Below are positions 1 to 11,539 of a stretch of 64,000 nucleotides of DNA, piece after piece. A model generated the notes under the pieces. The model was not told where the DNA came from. It saw nothing but the letters and a program-made list of their open reading frames with translations, and did no database searches. This stretch comes from Theristus sp. LFF4_11. Taxonomy: Eukaryota > Nematoda > Chromadorea > Monhysterida > Xyalidae. Made by a program: the position numbers and the translations under genes. Every line of letters begins with the position of its first letter. Within the stretch, counting starts at the first letter, position 1. The stretch covers positions 124,001-188,000 of the forward strand of contig JASANC010001836.1 of the NCBI GenBank assembly GCA_030248135.1, written 5' to 3'.

Positions 1-720
1 AAAAAGCTATAAAAAACAAAATAATGCTAAAAATACACTAAAAATCAAGTATAAACGCGTATTTTGCCTAAAATTAGCGGAATTTTCAAGAATTACGACC
101 AAAATGGTCAATTTTGGTCAAAAATTGACTCATTTTATGTCTTCGAAGACAAACGTTTTTAGATAGATAGCTGGCTAAAAAAATTTTTTAGATAGATAAT
201 AGCTGAGCCGAAAAAACCTGTCTGATAGAGATAGATTCGAAAATTTTTTTGGGGGGGCCGGCGCCGCCCCCCCCCCTAGGCTTCCCCCTAGAACAACTAT
301 GAAATTCAATGCTGTGATATAAACAAGAAATAAACAATCTAAATATTGACAGCTCGACAAGAATGAATTAATCAGAAAGACCGCATTTGAAAGCGGGTAC
401 CCTTTGAAAGCACATGAAACGCAAAGTGCAAAAATCAAATTGAAAACCAACCGCTTTCAAAAACATGTCGCAAATATGCGGATCGATGATGGAGTCAAAC
501 GACTCCATTTTTCGCGTTGAATCTGATTGTTGTGGTAGGGTTGTGGCTGGCTGGGTAAGGTGGGTGGGCGGGCGGTGGCTTGGTGAGAGGATTAGTTGCT
601 GGTTGTTTTACCGAAACAAAGTGATTGGCTATTGATGATGACTGCTTTCTTGTGGTGTGTGATGAAATGACGGTGTGCGCCGCTTGCCTTGGATTGAAAA
701 CTGAGGACCGAAACTGAGAG
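1..720. other. No gene recognised
   Basis: A+T-rich sequence with no convincing exon on either strand. The only notable structure is the G/C-run palindrome listed separately at about 251-288. Confidence 0.6.
251..288. repeat. G-run/C-run palindrome
   Basis: A run of seven G, then a self-complementary GGCGCC core, then a run of more than seven C. It can form a very G+C-rich hairpin inside otherwise A+T-rich DNA. It may be part of a repeat related to the other C-run elements in the window, but no flanking inverted repeat was found. Confidence 0.6.
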
Positions 721-786
721 AGTGAGAAACACAGTCAAGGCCAATTCATGCACGACGTATGTATATATCCGGCACGTCGGGTCGGT

Positions 787-917
787 CTCAAATTGGCCAG
801 ACTCAATCTGGCTCCGGTCTCAATCGGGCCAGTCTCAATCTGGCTCGCCTCAATTGGGCTCGGCTCAATCGGGCTCGGCTCAATCGGGCTCGGCTCAATC
901 GGGCTCGGCTCAAACTT
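787..917 (+). repeat. Minisatellite, 15-bp unit
   Basis: Tandem copies of a 15-bp unit close to CAATCGGGCTCGGCT. The last four or so copies are nearly identical, while the upstream ones are diverged (CAATCTGGCTCCGGT and similar). Because 15 is divisible by three, it leaves long open frames on both strands that should not be read as genes. Confidence 0.85.
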
Positions 918-926
918 GCTTGTTCT

Positions 927-1360
927 AACCCCCCCCCCCAAAAATAAACCCCCACCCCCTCGACAAGTTTCCAAATAATCCCCCCCAAAAATAATCCCCC
1001 ATGGGGGATTATTGAAACCTATTTGAAACACATACCCAGCGAATTCAGTGGCTGGTTGCAGTGAAAATGATGAAATTGTGCTACCAAAGGCCCCAAATGG
1101 ATGAGTTAATGGTAATTTCATTACAAAAGGCTGTTGTAAAAGGAAATTTCTATGTAGAGTAGAAGTTTCTGCGACTTCCTTCCTGTCATGGAAGGTATTT
1201 TTGCCATTTTGCCCACTCCTAAAAATGGTTTCCAAATAAACCCCCCCCCCAAAAATAAAGCCCCCCCCAAAAATAAAGCCCCCCCCAAAAAAATAAACCC
1301 CCACCCCCAGAAGTCGCTGAAGAAATAAACCCCCATGGGGGGTTATTAGAGGTAATACGG
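927..1360 (-). mobile_element. C-tract repeat element, truncated copy (partner of 23671-24119)
   Basis: The internal ~250 bp, around ACCAAAGGCCCCAAATG and the AAGTTTCTGCGACTT segment, matches the 23.7-24.1 kb element in reverse orientation. It is flanked on both sides by several CCCCC(A)AAAATAA runs. The right end reads GGTAATACGG followed by TA, matching the terminal inverted repeat of the other copy. No matching left terminus is seen, so this copy is probably truncated at the run near 927. Confidence 0.65.
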
Positions 1361-1423
1361 TAATCTTTTTTTTGGTTTTTTTGATTTTTGATGTGCGAGC
1401 ATTTGTGAGGCAAATGGTCTTTT

Positions 1424-1692
1424 GCGGCCGAAGTATAGCGGCCTGAAGGATTGCGGCCTGGACGATAGCGGCCGGAGCATCGCGGCCTGGACAATCGCGG
1501 CCTGGAAGATTGCGGGCCGGGGCGATTGCGGCCTGGGAGGATTGCGGTCTGAGAGGATTGCGGCCTGGGACAATTGCGGCGCGGGACGATTGCGGCCGAA
1601 GTATAGCGGCCTGGACGATAGCGGCCGGAGCATCGCGGCCTGGACAATTGCGCCCTGGAAGATTGCGGCCCGGAACGATTGCGGCCTGGGAG
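1424..1692 (+). repeat. Minisatellite, 15-bp unit with higher-order repeat
   Basis: About 18 copies of a 15-bp unit resembling GATTGCGGCCTGGGA. A block beginning GCGGCCGAAGTATAGCGGCC occurs at 1424 and again at 1592, so the array has a higher-order period of about 168 bp. It ends about 155 bp upstream of the MIC10 start codon. The open frames across it arise from the 15-bp period. Confidence 0.85.
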
Positions 1693-1847
1693 TGTGATAA
1701 AAATGTACAAACTTTGTTTTGCAGTTCTCGTTTTATAAATCTTTGTCATATCAATGTCCACCTAATAAGTGGTTACATTGCACCGTTTTGCTTCTTCATC
1801 GTCAGTGTACTCGAATTTTGCCATTTCTCAGTCGATTTTTTAGGAGA

Positions 1848-2309
1848 ATGCCGAAAGAGGTTGTTCGCGTCAAATCGGAAGACGAGCTCGGCAAGAAACT
1901 GGACCGATGCGCCGGCGACACGCTGCTGAAGACCGGTAGGCAGGGTGATGCTGGTGTAGGTGGTAGATGTAGAGCTGTTGATTTTGAAATTGCGCGGCAC
2001 AGCGTGGCCCTCTGCTCAACAACAGACAGCCTGCAGTGCTTGTGTGTTCCCATTTGCAGGCACTGGCTTAGCGATCGGCGTTGCCGTTTCGGTGCTGCTC
2101 GCACGACGTACGTTTACGTTTGGAGTGTTCATGGTTTGCCTGCCGGTTTAGGTGGATTCTTTGCCATAAACCATACGACGACGCAACCCTACACAGCGTC
2201 ACTGTGCCAAACTAGTGCTCTCTTATGGATCGCAGGTCGTTCGTGGCCGGTGTGGTTCGGCACCGGCGTCGGCCTTGGCATGGGCGTCAGCAACTGCCAG
2301 CACGATTAG
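1848..2309 (+). CDS. MICOS10: MIC10-like MICOS complex subunit, stop codon inside the conserved C-terminus
   Basis: MIC10 is a small inner-mitochondrial-membrane protein that oligomerises to bend cristae at crista junctions. Three exons can be read: 1848-1935, 2060-2107 and 2236-2309, all with GT-AG introns and matching phases. Exon 1 gives the family N-terminus (SEDELGKKLDRC). Exon 2 gives the first membrane hairpin arm with a GTGLAIG glycine motif. Exon 3 gives the second arm with GTGVGLGMG, then SNCQHD. TAG (2307-2309) follows at residue 70, where family members continue into a short C-terminal tail. The same frame stays open to 2429 and reads RSPFLLHG right after the stop, matching the usual tail position for position. 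The identification is firm; whether the stop is real, bypassed or an error is open. The start was chosen as the first ATG before the SEDELG motif. Confidence 0.85.
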   Translation: MPKEVVRVKSEDELGKKLDRCAGDTLLKTGRQGDAGVGGRCRAVDFEIARHSVALCSTTDSLQCLCVPICRHWLSDRRCRFGAARTTYVYVWSVHGLPAGLGGFFAINHTTTQPYTASLCQTSALLWIAGRSWPVWFGTGVGLGMGVSNCQHD

Positions 2310-2429
2310 CGCAGTCCGTTTCTGTTGCACGGACGTAAGGTGCGCACGGCGGACGTGGCCTCGATGCAGCCGCAAGCGGGCGCCTCGCAGTACGTCGTCG
2401 TGGTCGACAGAGAGCAACGGGCAAAGTAG
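2310..2429 (+). other. Open continuation of MIC10 after the TAG
   Basis: In frame with exon 3, 39 sense codons follow the TAG before a second TAG at 2427-2429. The first eight residues (RSPFLLHG) correspond to the conserved C-terminal tail of MIC10, and the remainder is Gln/Val-rich and unfamiliar. It may be translated by readthrough, or it may be a decaying remnant. Confidence 0.6.
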
Positions 2430-2514
2430 GAACTGCGCACGCTCGGACATTGCGCGCCGTTGTGCCACTGCGTTTGCAAATATCCGCCACTGTACATTGC
2501 CTGTAGTAGTTGTT

Positions 2515-2520
2515 ATTAAA
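2515..2520 (+). terminator. Candidate polyadenylation signal for MIC10
   Basis: ATTAAA lies about 90 bp after the second stop of the MIC10 frame. It is a common variant signal in nematodes, but this is only a motif match. Confidence 0.35.
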
Positions 2521-5472
2521 TGCACTAATTATAGTAGTTGTTCGTTGCCATGTGCAAGCCTAGCTCAACAACATCAAAGAATTATTTGATTGATTGTTTT
2601 GTGTTCATAACTTCAGTCAGTCCGGTTTTATCGAACATTTCTTGTCATGGTAAAATGCAGAAAACCCAAAACCGACGGCACTGTAAAAACTCTTCACGCC
2701 ATGAAGCTGCGGGTAAAAAAGTAAGATCGAGCCTCCATAATCAGGGCGCCACTTTTTGCTTTTTTCTGTGTATCTTGTCAGATTGGATACTCTATCATGA
2801 GCTTCACTAGACTCAACTCACCGAAACACTGTTTATTGTCATACTATTGCAACTAACAACATTGATGTCATTTCTTCCCCGCCGTTTCCAAATGCAGCTG
2901 ATGATTATTTTGCTCCTCAGAAAAAAGCTGACAGTGATTTCAGTACACGTTTTCCCAGAAGATTATGTGCATTTTCAGAAATAAAAAATAAATGTATGTG
3001 CAAATATGCACCGGAACAAGACAACTGAGAAACATGTGGTCGAAGAAAAACGCACATTTCTCTCTTTAAAAACCGTTTCCAGTAACATGTATTACATTCG
3101 CAGGTCGGGGCGTTGTTCAAGAAAACGACGGTCTTTTTTATGCGCTGTGTATCTTTCTCAGCGCGTAATTTTCTTTTACATTTTTCCGATGCCGCTGCAA
3201 TCTTGTTATTACTGGCGCCATTTTTTGTTTATCACAGCTGAGCCGCATACCGATCGCAGCGGTTGATGTCGCTGCTGAGCAAAGTTGCATACTGCATGCT
3301 TGAAAGGACGCACTTTTTGCGTCTTTGTAAACAGCTTGTGTAATTAGATGTTTACCACTTTTTTGGTCAACAATCACCAAGTAGCACGCAAACATGGTCG
3401 AAAAGTCAGTCATTCGTTTTGCAAACTTGATGCCATTGTGCGCAGCTAAACATGAAACTCATGATGTCTGAACACGGAACCAAATAAATACGCCAATAAA
3501 ACCAAAAAAATATCTCACTAATTTTAAATTGCTTACAATGCGTCCCTTTTTAAACGGTTCTCAAGTGGCATTCATGAAGCAGCATGTAGTGGCGCGCGTA
3601 GCTGTGTTAAAACATATGTAGCTACGCCGTCACTAAATACTGCTTCATGATTGCGCCTTTATCTTTTGGACGCTATTGAAGCATATTGTCGCCTGCTGCA
3701 TTAAGGAGAGTCAATTTATGTATTATGGAGTAAACCAGGGTTTCAGGAACAGAAAATACACTGTAACTTACTCATCCTTGTGTCTTCATTTGACTTCATT
3801 TGCCGTCTCCCTCAATGGCTGCATCAACCATCAATCGATCGCAACTTCAACATTCAATTTCAAATGCGCCAATCAGCGAGTTATATCCAACTCCAACAGA
3901 CCGTAATTTTCGTGGCTGGAATTGAGCAATGTCACGCAAATTTATGCGGGCATGTATCGATATTTTATAGATTTTGTACACAATAAGGACTCGCCATATT
4001 GTAATGAACCGAACCACTAAGATATCTGCGAATAAGCAACAGTTTACGGCCGAAGGCAAAAAAATTTTATCGACTCAAAGTATTGAAGCGCCGCACACAT
4101 ATGTACAATGTACGATATGTAATAGACGCTGCAATGCAAGAGTTTTAAACAGGATTTTAAAAATAGTCAACCAAAAACAAATTTTCTGATCTTGTTAGTT
4201 GACAGATATAAACACAAATTCGTATAAACACATATCTCCGTATAAAGAGAGTTTAGTTCATGCAAAAACATTTGATTGAAATTTGATAAGTTCGGAACTC
4301 GTTTGCTCTCAATGTTTCAAAAAGTAAGGTGAATAGGTTTTTGGTGACACCCGTGCGAAAGTACGGAAACTTTGAAGCTTGAGCTAATTTCCATTCAAGA
4401 ACTTGCGTCTAAGAGAAAAGCTGATTGGGATCCAATGATATGTATTTTCGTGTTTTGTTTTTTCTCACAGATGACCTAATCTGCTCAATTTGCGTATAAC
4501 GTTTCATAGTGATATTGCATAGTGAGTGCATGTTCACATGCTTTCTAGATACCACCAGCTGTTTGTCGAAACGTTCCATACTTGAGTCTTTCAGCTGTAC
4601 CAACCAACCATGAAACGGATAAAGTTTGCCGTTTTTAATTTTTCACCAATGTCACACACACGCGCATTCGTGTGCTGTTTCTAATCTGCTATGCATTTAT
4701 TGAAAAGGTGCACGACAGACGGCAGCGACGCCGAACATGGTGCGCGGAAATTATTCCACATACAATGTATGCCACCCGTGCGCGTGCAAACGCACACCAT
4801 ATAAACTGCGTTTTATGCGGCACAGTTCCATTTTAATGTTATCAGCACACGGAGAGAGAGAAATAATATCATTGTGTTAGTTACGCCGAAAGATTACGTC
4901 ACTTATTTTGTGTCCTGGTTTTGCTGCTGCGGCCGGTTGAAGTACAGAGTTTATTAAATTTATTAAAATGCAGCAACTTTTTTTCCTTCAAACTTGTTGA
5001 GCGGTACTCTTTCCATTTGATGTTCTTATTTTAAGTCGTTACTAATTTTATGCTGTTTCATGACTTTTCACCAGCAACCGGTGTGTTTTTTTAAGTCAGA
5101 CCTGTTGATTGATGTGTATGTACATGGTTTGTAATCCGGAATAATAGGCGCTTTAGTGCTTTTGATTGTATCATGTCCTGGATGCAATCAATAAGCGCGT
5201 TTCCATTTTTGCTCCAACACTATTGTGTTCCATGGCTCATAAACTACAATGTATGTGGCAGCATTATTGTTTGTTGGAAGCGTGTCACGTATTGAATAAT
5301 CGAACTGAATGTGCTGATCTGAGAAAAGAAATCAGTTATGCTTGTAGTTCGATGCAACTGATGACCGTTTGTGGCATCAACTGTTAGCTTCAGAACAAGA
5401 AAAACTTAAAAAGCAAAATCGCAAAACGTTTCACGGCCTCTGAAAATCGGTCTATAAATGTAGAAAAACGCC
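2521..5472. other. No gene recognised; one palindromic repeat
   Basis: A+T-rich sequence with scattered short open frames that show no recognisable protein. It contains the palindrome at 3569-3652. It could be intergenic or 5' intronic sequence of the exon at 5473. Confidence 0.5.
3569..3652. repeat. Palindromic ~80-bp hairpin repeat, copy 1
   Basis: An imperfect palindrome with arms beginning CATTCATGAAGCAG and ending CTGCTTCATGA, centred near a GTTAAAACAT loop. A better preserved copy is at 19741-19819. It looks like a miniature hairpin element. Confidence 0.75.
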
Positions 5473-6216
5473 ATGTACCAGTCGGATGACGAGTTGCACG
5501 TGCAGACGCAATGTTTACTGTCTGACTATGGTGACCACACAACGCCATGCAACACGACAACAACCACATCAACAGCAACAACAACAACCACCACAACAAC
5601 AACAATGCCGCGAGACACGACACCGTCGAGCGTGTTCATAACGCCGATCATCATTCAAACGAACAGCGCCGACGACTCGGACGACGAGAAAGTGCAACTG
5701 AAACGAAGCGGCACGTTCAACACGACCCTCACGAACACAACGAGCGACGAAAGCGGTCTGCAGACTGTCGGCGCAGTCTCACGCGAACCAACGCTTGCCA
5801 GCAGTCTGCTCGCTGCCGAACCGGCGCACAAGATCCTTCGGCGCCAATCAACGTCGAATCTTCGTTTGAGCGCGAACAGTCCAACGACGCCGACGTCTCC
5901 GCTGTCCGGCGGCGGCTGCCGGCTCAGTTTGAATTCGCGCCTTCGACGATCGATCCATGGACAGCCGGTGTCACCGCGACGACAGTTGGCGAAAGACGCC
6001 GGCAGCGGGACGCCAACTGACAGACTCACTGGCAGTGCCGAGAAATTGCGCAATCAGCCGAACCTTGAAGCGTCCAGTCAGGACGCCAATAAGCCGAGTT
6101 TCTCAGTGCGACAACAATACGAACAGGAAACGCGTAATTTGGCTATGACGCCACCGGCGAATCTGCCGATCCAATCGATTGGTGCCACTGGCATGACTGC
6201 GGCAAACGAGAGACAG
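5473..6216 (+). CDS. Ser/Thr-rich exon, possible distal 5' exon of the SLC4A11-like gene
   Basis: An open frame of 248 codons starts at ATG 5473 and ends exactly at a CAG|GTAGGC donor in phase 0. The protein is low-complexity: an early poly-Thr tract, acidic DSDDEK, then basic and Ser-rich stretches such as RRQSTSNLRLS and SPRRQ that resemble phosphorylation sites. G+C content is well above the flanks, which favours coding. No domain is recognised. The next phase-0 acceptor in good context is at 7753. The host gene could be the SLC4A11-like gene, whose exons share this style, or an unrelated cytoplasmic scaffold protein. Confidence 0.55.
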
Positions 6217-7752
6217 GTAGGCATTTTCTAATTGTTGGTTGGTTGATTGTTGGTTAGCTTGCTGTTTGGTTTGTTGTCGGTTGCAATGTGCAACTTGTCC
6301 TACCTGCACCGAAGATATGATAGAAAAACAGAACGCAACGTTTCACAAAAAGTTACGCGCGAGCTATATTTTACGCAATCACGCACGGTTCACGCTACAA
6401 TTCATGCTTTGCAATTTCAGTAAATTAATGAAATGATCTTTTGTAACACAACCAATCAGTTTTTGCCTACACGACACAAGTAGCAGGTACCATGTAGGCA
6501 TTAGCTACTTCACTCATGAAGTTCGCTGCGGTTTCGCCAGGTTAGACTTATACCGCGGTGTCCCATCTCGCCGGTCCGACAGGCACCAGGCAGACAAAAA
6601 GCCGCCCAAATTGTTTTACCTCAAAGTATCACGGGCAAAACATGCTGATGCGGGGTGAAAAATGAATGCCACTGAAATGAGCCGTACAAAAAAAACAATT
6701 TCACCGATATACAATAAGCTGTTTTTTTTAATGTTCTGAAGACACCGTCTAGCAGAGATGTGTCGTTTATCGTGCAAAGGCTTCAATTACAAATGCTGCT
6801 AAAAAACGGAACGGTGAAAACTGTGTTTTCAGCATGATAAAACTGGCCATTTCCCCGCCTCGTTTTTGAATCCCAGCCTCATCGAAGCAAAAAAACAGAC
6901 AGGAAAACAATCGCGCTGACACGCGAACTGCTGCGCTGAAAATGGCACATGTGTAAAAAGTGGAACCTTCTTGAACCGAAGCCTGAAATGCATGCTGTTT
7001 TGTTTTTATAAGCAACCGGCCTCAACAAACGTCATACAATTGTGTGCATTATTCATTCCATGGTGCATTTATTTTGCTCATTTCGCGTTTTACATTTCAG
7101 CAGCTGTCGGTTTTTGTTTGTAAGCAAACGGCATGAATTTTTGATCCGCCAAGCTCTTAAGCGCTCCAGCGCGGTTCACCACGTGTGCAGCAACCTGGAA
7201 TTTTCATTCTCAATTGGTTATTCCCATGTCATCCGAATAATGCCATTGAAAAACAATAATGATTGAAACAAAAGTTAAAACGGTTTAAGAAACAGGAAAG
7301 TGTTAGCAAGCAGAAAATAAATTATTCGAGAACGAAGAAAAACGTGAACTCGGTTGGATTAACTCAGTTGCTGGAAAAGTGTGCACGTCTTCCGTCCGAG
7401 CAGTCTTCCGGAAATTTACGCTCTGTGCAATGCTTGCAAAAAAAATAACAGGTTTATTCGCTCATGCATGTATTGTGGATTTATTCAAACGTGTCCCGAC
7501 AAAAATTACGTCATTTGCTTTAAAAACGCCCGTTTACAGGCACTAAAATGTCAGTTTGGTGTGACTGATTCGATATTCGTCATTTGTTTGCGGGAAGAAA
7601 TCGGCTAAACGGATAGTCTGATTTACAGTGAACGGCAAGCGCATGTTTTGCGGCACATGACGTCATTTCAGTGGGACAGGTTTAAAAAAATAAGTTATAC
7701 ATTGCAGCATCTGTCATCCACTCAAACTTTACAGCCAAAGTTTTCTCTGCAG

Positions 7753-8002
7753 AATCTGCTCGACGAAATGGACCCATTCTCGGCGAATAACAGCGCGCAA
7801 CGCCGCCACGATGACAGCCGCCAATCGCGCGAGTCTCACGGCGTCTCGATCAGGGTGACGCCAACCGTTGATCCGTCAGCGTCCGCTTGCAGTACGCCAG
7901 ATTGCAGTCGACGTTGCAGCGTGGCCGTCGTGGAGCCGTCCTCCAATCACTCGCAGTCAGCGACGACAATCGCGAGACCAACGCAACTGAACGGACACTT
8001 CG
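7753..8002 (+). CDS. Ser-rich exon of unknown gene, likely continuing the 5473 exon
   Basis: The exon follows a TTCTCTGCAG acceptor in phase 0, matching the donor at 6216, and starts NLLDEMDPFSANNSAQ. It is rich in Ser, Arg and Thr. A phase-1 donor at 8002/8003 matches the phase-1 acceptor of the 13905 exon. A second stretch at 8129-8223, after a CCTAG acceptor, has a proline run and the protein-like string TIVHSATIEATGAPK before GTATGT. Its phase does not fit the chain as read here, so its status is unresolved. Function is unknown. Confidence 0.45.
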
Positions 8003-8229
8003 GTGGTGCGCCGCAGTTTTTGTTACTCGATTTCATTTTATCATTGGGTTCAGGTCGACGTGTGACGAACGAACGTCCAGAACTTTGGCAAGCTAGGGCG
8101 CCAATTTTTTTATCATTCAAGGGCCTAGAAACCATTGGCGTGGTGGGCTCAACCCCCCCCCCCTCCGCCGAGCGCACAGACAATTGTGCACAGCGCCACC
8201 ATCGAGGCCACGGGGGCACCAAAAGTATG

Positions 8230-9200
8230 TATTTCGTTTACACATGATTGACTGCACTAACATAAATAATAATTCAGTGCGTTTGCGGCCGTTGTTGCTG
8301 TATCACAGCATTATATGTACATTACGTAGCTTCCATATATGCAATTCATTGTGGCAATAACATTGACTGAAGAATTGTTGCGGCACATCAGGTTTCAGTC
8401 TCGTCGTTAGAAAAAAGGTGCAAAATCTGACACTAAAACACAACACGCAGCTTGATTTGTGCAACTGCATTTGTACATGCGTGTTCCCGAACAACTCCTG
8501 TAACACAGTGCTCTTTTCTTCACTCTGCACTTTGCAACTATTCAAATCCGCAGCCAAAGAAAAATCGCCGTAAATTTCCCCTGCGAATACACCCCTTCCG
8601 AATCCCTTCCACCCCCTGGCGCTTATCCTGTGCAAAATCACTACCATCTTCCCAGTTTAAAAAATGTTCGACTTTTCTTGTTATAGAAACGCTAAAATCA
8701 GCTATTGTTGGTAAAGTACAAAGTACAACCAAGTCTGTCCGTCCATCATGCAGATCTCTCTGCACTAAATCCGCCTACAACACCGATGTAAATGCGACAT
8801 AATGGCATTAATGAGTTGTTTAGAAGGTGGCTTTTCACAGTTTTTTCAGGACAATTTTTTGCGCCGCAGTTCAACTTTTTCTTTCTGTTGTGATAGCATT
8901 TTAGGACTGGCAATTAGCTGTGCGCCTTTTAGAGCAGCAGCTGATGCACGTTTCCCCAACAAGGCTTCTTTCCATTTGCATGTATTGACTCTGCGTTTGC
9001 ATCTTCGCATTTTCCATGCACCCTGTGGGCGTGATTCAGCAGGCAGAGAAAAAAACTGAAAACAAGACAAATAACAAGCTAGCAAAAAAAGAAGGAAAAT
9101 GGTGGTGATGCCTTCATTATATTTTTTCAGTTGTTTTGTTTTAAAAAGGCAAACAACCACACCAGCTAATCTTAGTTAGGTTTATTCCGTTATTTCATAT
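8230..9200. other. No gene recognised
   Basis: A+T-rich sequence without convincing exons or repeats. It is probably an intron if the flanking exons belong to one gene. Confidence 0.45.
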
Positions 9201-9201
9201 A

Positions 9202-9461
9202 CCGTAAAGTCTTGCATATACGGTCTCCTTATATAAATTTGAAAATCAAAAATTTCTAAAAAAAGTGGAATTTTGTGTGACACTTATAAGTAGGAGGAGG
9301 TCTTATAAAGCGAAGATTAGGAATTTCCGGACCTTATAAACGGAGCGGGATTTCGACCAAGTCAAATTTTGAATTTTTTGGTTTTCTGCCGTGTGACACT
9401 CCGCCCACTTTTGGGTGGGGGTCTTATAAGTGGGAGGAACCTTATATGCAAGACTTTACGG
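9202..9461 (+). mobile_element. MITE family A, copy 1 (260 bp)
   Basis: Terminal inverted repeats begin CCGTAAAGTCTTGCATAT and end with the complement (ATATGCAAGACTTTACGG), flanked by TA on both sides. The interior has two CTTATAA-rich subterminal motifs and a TTTTGGGTGGG stretch and no coding capacity. A second copy is at 10871-11132. The TA target suggests mobilisation by a Tc1/mariner or similar transposase. Confidence 0.9.
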
Positions 9462-10870
9462 TACTCTCGTTTTCGCGTGTCAAACACACTGTTGTTTTGC
9501 TTCATACATGTGGCTGTCAGAAATGCATGATTTTCTTACATTCACCGTGGGTAGTACATTACATCTGGTAATTTTTCACATTTTCAAATCTTATCGGTAT
9601 GCTGGAATTAATTAATGCTCATGCTGAGGCTTTCCATACTTCAAGACCATCACATTTTAAAAAGACACACGTACTCACGCACATGGTAAGACATACGCTT
9701 GCATGAGTTTTCCAAAAACCGATGCGAACCAATCACGAAACCCGATGAGCCAGAAGTACGGTTTCGATTTGATTGGGTCTTGACAATATTTTTGTCACTA
9801 TCGTGATTGTCAATAACGTTACTTTGAAAAGAGGGAAAATGTAGCTACTCAGTCAAATCGAAAATTACACAAAGATCTTGTTTCGTGTGTCAAAAATTTA
9901 GTTTTTTGCAACATTTCGTTCGCATGGTCATGGTGCATACAAATTTGACGGGAATTAAAGAATGTACACAAATTCACTTGTTCACAAGCTATATTTTTGT
10001 TTGGCTCATCTAAACTTGTTCGCAAAAAATTCGATCAGTTTTTGTTTTGCATTTTTTGCTCATTAGCGAAGAATAATTTCAGGATCTACACATTGTATCG
10101 CGGAGGTCACGCTTTACGCTGGGATTAAGAACAAATCTTTTGATTCGGAATCGTTCAGCTGTGGTTATTTTACTAAGGTGCCAATTTATTCGATTGGTTT
10201 TTTTCTTGATTGCAATTGATTGGATTGAATTTGAAAGCACATGCCATTTACTACACGTACATATACGTATACATGTACCAATTGCTTCCACCGTGTTCCC
10301 TTCATGCATTTTTTGCTCTTTCTCACGGTCACTACTCTATAAGCATTCTGGATTTAAAAAAGTTTAAAAAGCTTGCTTTGACATGTGAGCACAAGTAAGA
10401 ACCGAATGACTCATCATGAATCTGATTCATACTGTATCTTGAATCTTGAATCATGGTCATCTAGCGTTTCCTGCACCTGATAAAAAACGCTAAATTACAT
10501 GTGCGTTCAAAATTCTGCGGCGCTTAGTTATTATACCCTGAGGAAGTGGATAATGCGTGTGAGAACTGAGTTTTTTCGTGATCATTCACTGAACGAAAAA
10601 TTACTTATGAAGCTCGTCATTTTTGTTTTTTTTATATTTCACCATTTTTTGAAGCGGCCGCCGCCCACGCATTTATTGTTGCACAACAGTGGGAGCAAAA
10701 GTATCATGCCCATTCGCGAGCGAAGCGGAGCGGAGCGGACAGCGGATGCAGGCATAATATGGCCCGTGGTTCGTTCGCGCTAAAATTTCAAACTTACAGT
10801 GCCTTGCATTGTGAACATAAAAGGAGCTGAGAATTTTTTCTCCTGCACACAGGTAGATAATCCATAGGTA

Positions 10871-11132
10871 CCGTAAAGTCTTGCATATAAGGTCTCCTTA
10901 TATAAATTTAAAAATCAAAAATTTCTGAAAAAAGTGGAATTTTGTGTGACAACCTTATAAGTGGGAGGAGATCCTATAAGCCGAACATTAGGAATCCCGG
11001 GCCTTAAAAACGGGGTAGGATTTTGACCAAGTCAAAATTTTGAATTTTTTGGTTTCCCGCCGTGTGACACTCCGCCCACTTTTGGGTGGGAGTCTTATAA
11101 GTGGGAGGAACCTTATATGCAAGACTTTACGG
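10871..11132 (+). mobile_element. MITE family A, copy 2, nested in composite element
   Basis: It has the same termini as the 9202 copy. It sits in the composite element at GGTA|...|TATTGTGTGTGCAC, where copy 3 of that element (near 45408) has the uninterrupted site GGTACGCTGTGTGCAC. The TA present once in the empty site is present on both sides here. Confidence 0.92.
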
Positions 11133-11539
11133 TATTGTGTGTGCACGAGAAATTTTTTCGTGGTGATCTTCTATACACGCTGTGTGCGCAAAACATCGAT
11201 TCTGAATTCGCTGTTTCTTATTCTTGTTTACCCCTTTTTTTCGGTCATGTCATAAAATGTGTACGCAGTTTCAGTGATACTTAGAAAATTCTGACGGTTA
11301 TGATAAAAACATTTTCTAGGGTAAAAATCTTCGGGATTTTCAAATTTCGCATTCATTTTTTTTCCGATGCTTCTCAAGGCTCAAAATTTAGCTTGTTTGT
11401 ACAAAATTACGAAAAAGGCTTATTTTGAAGTGTATTTGCGATTTCTGCGTGTGAAACAAACCGTTATTTGACAAATAAAAAAGTTTACAGGGGTAACCAA
11501 CAACGTAGAATTTGAATTTGACCTTTATTTTTTGAAAAA

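Noticed and set aside
735..1761. Long open frames on both strands across the repeats upstream of MIC10
   Set aside because: They follow from 15-bp tandem units and C-runs; the translated products are periodic and there is no splice or start context.
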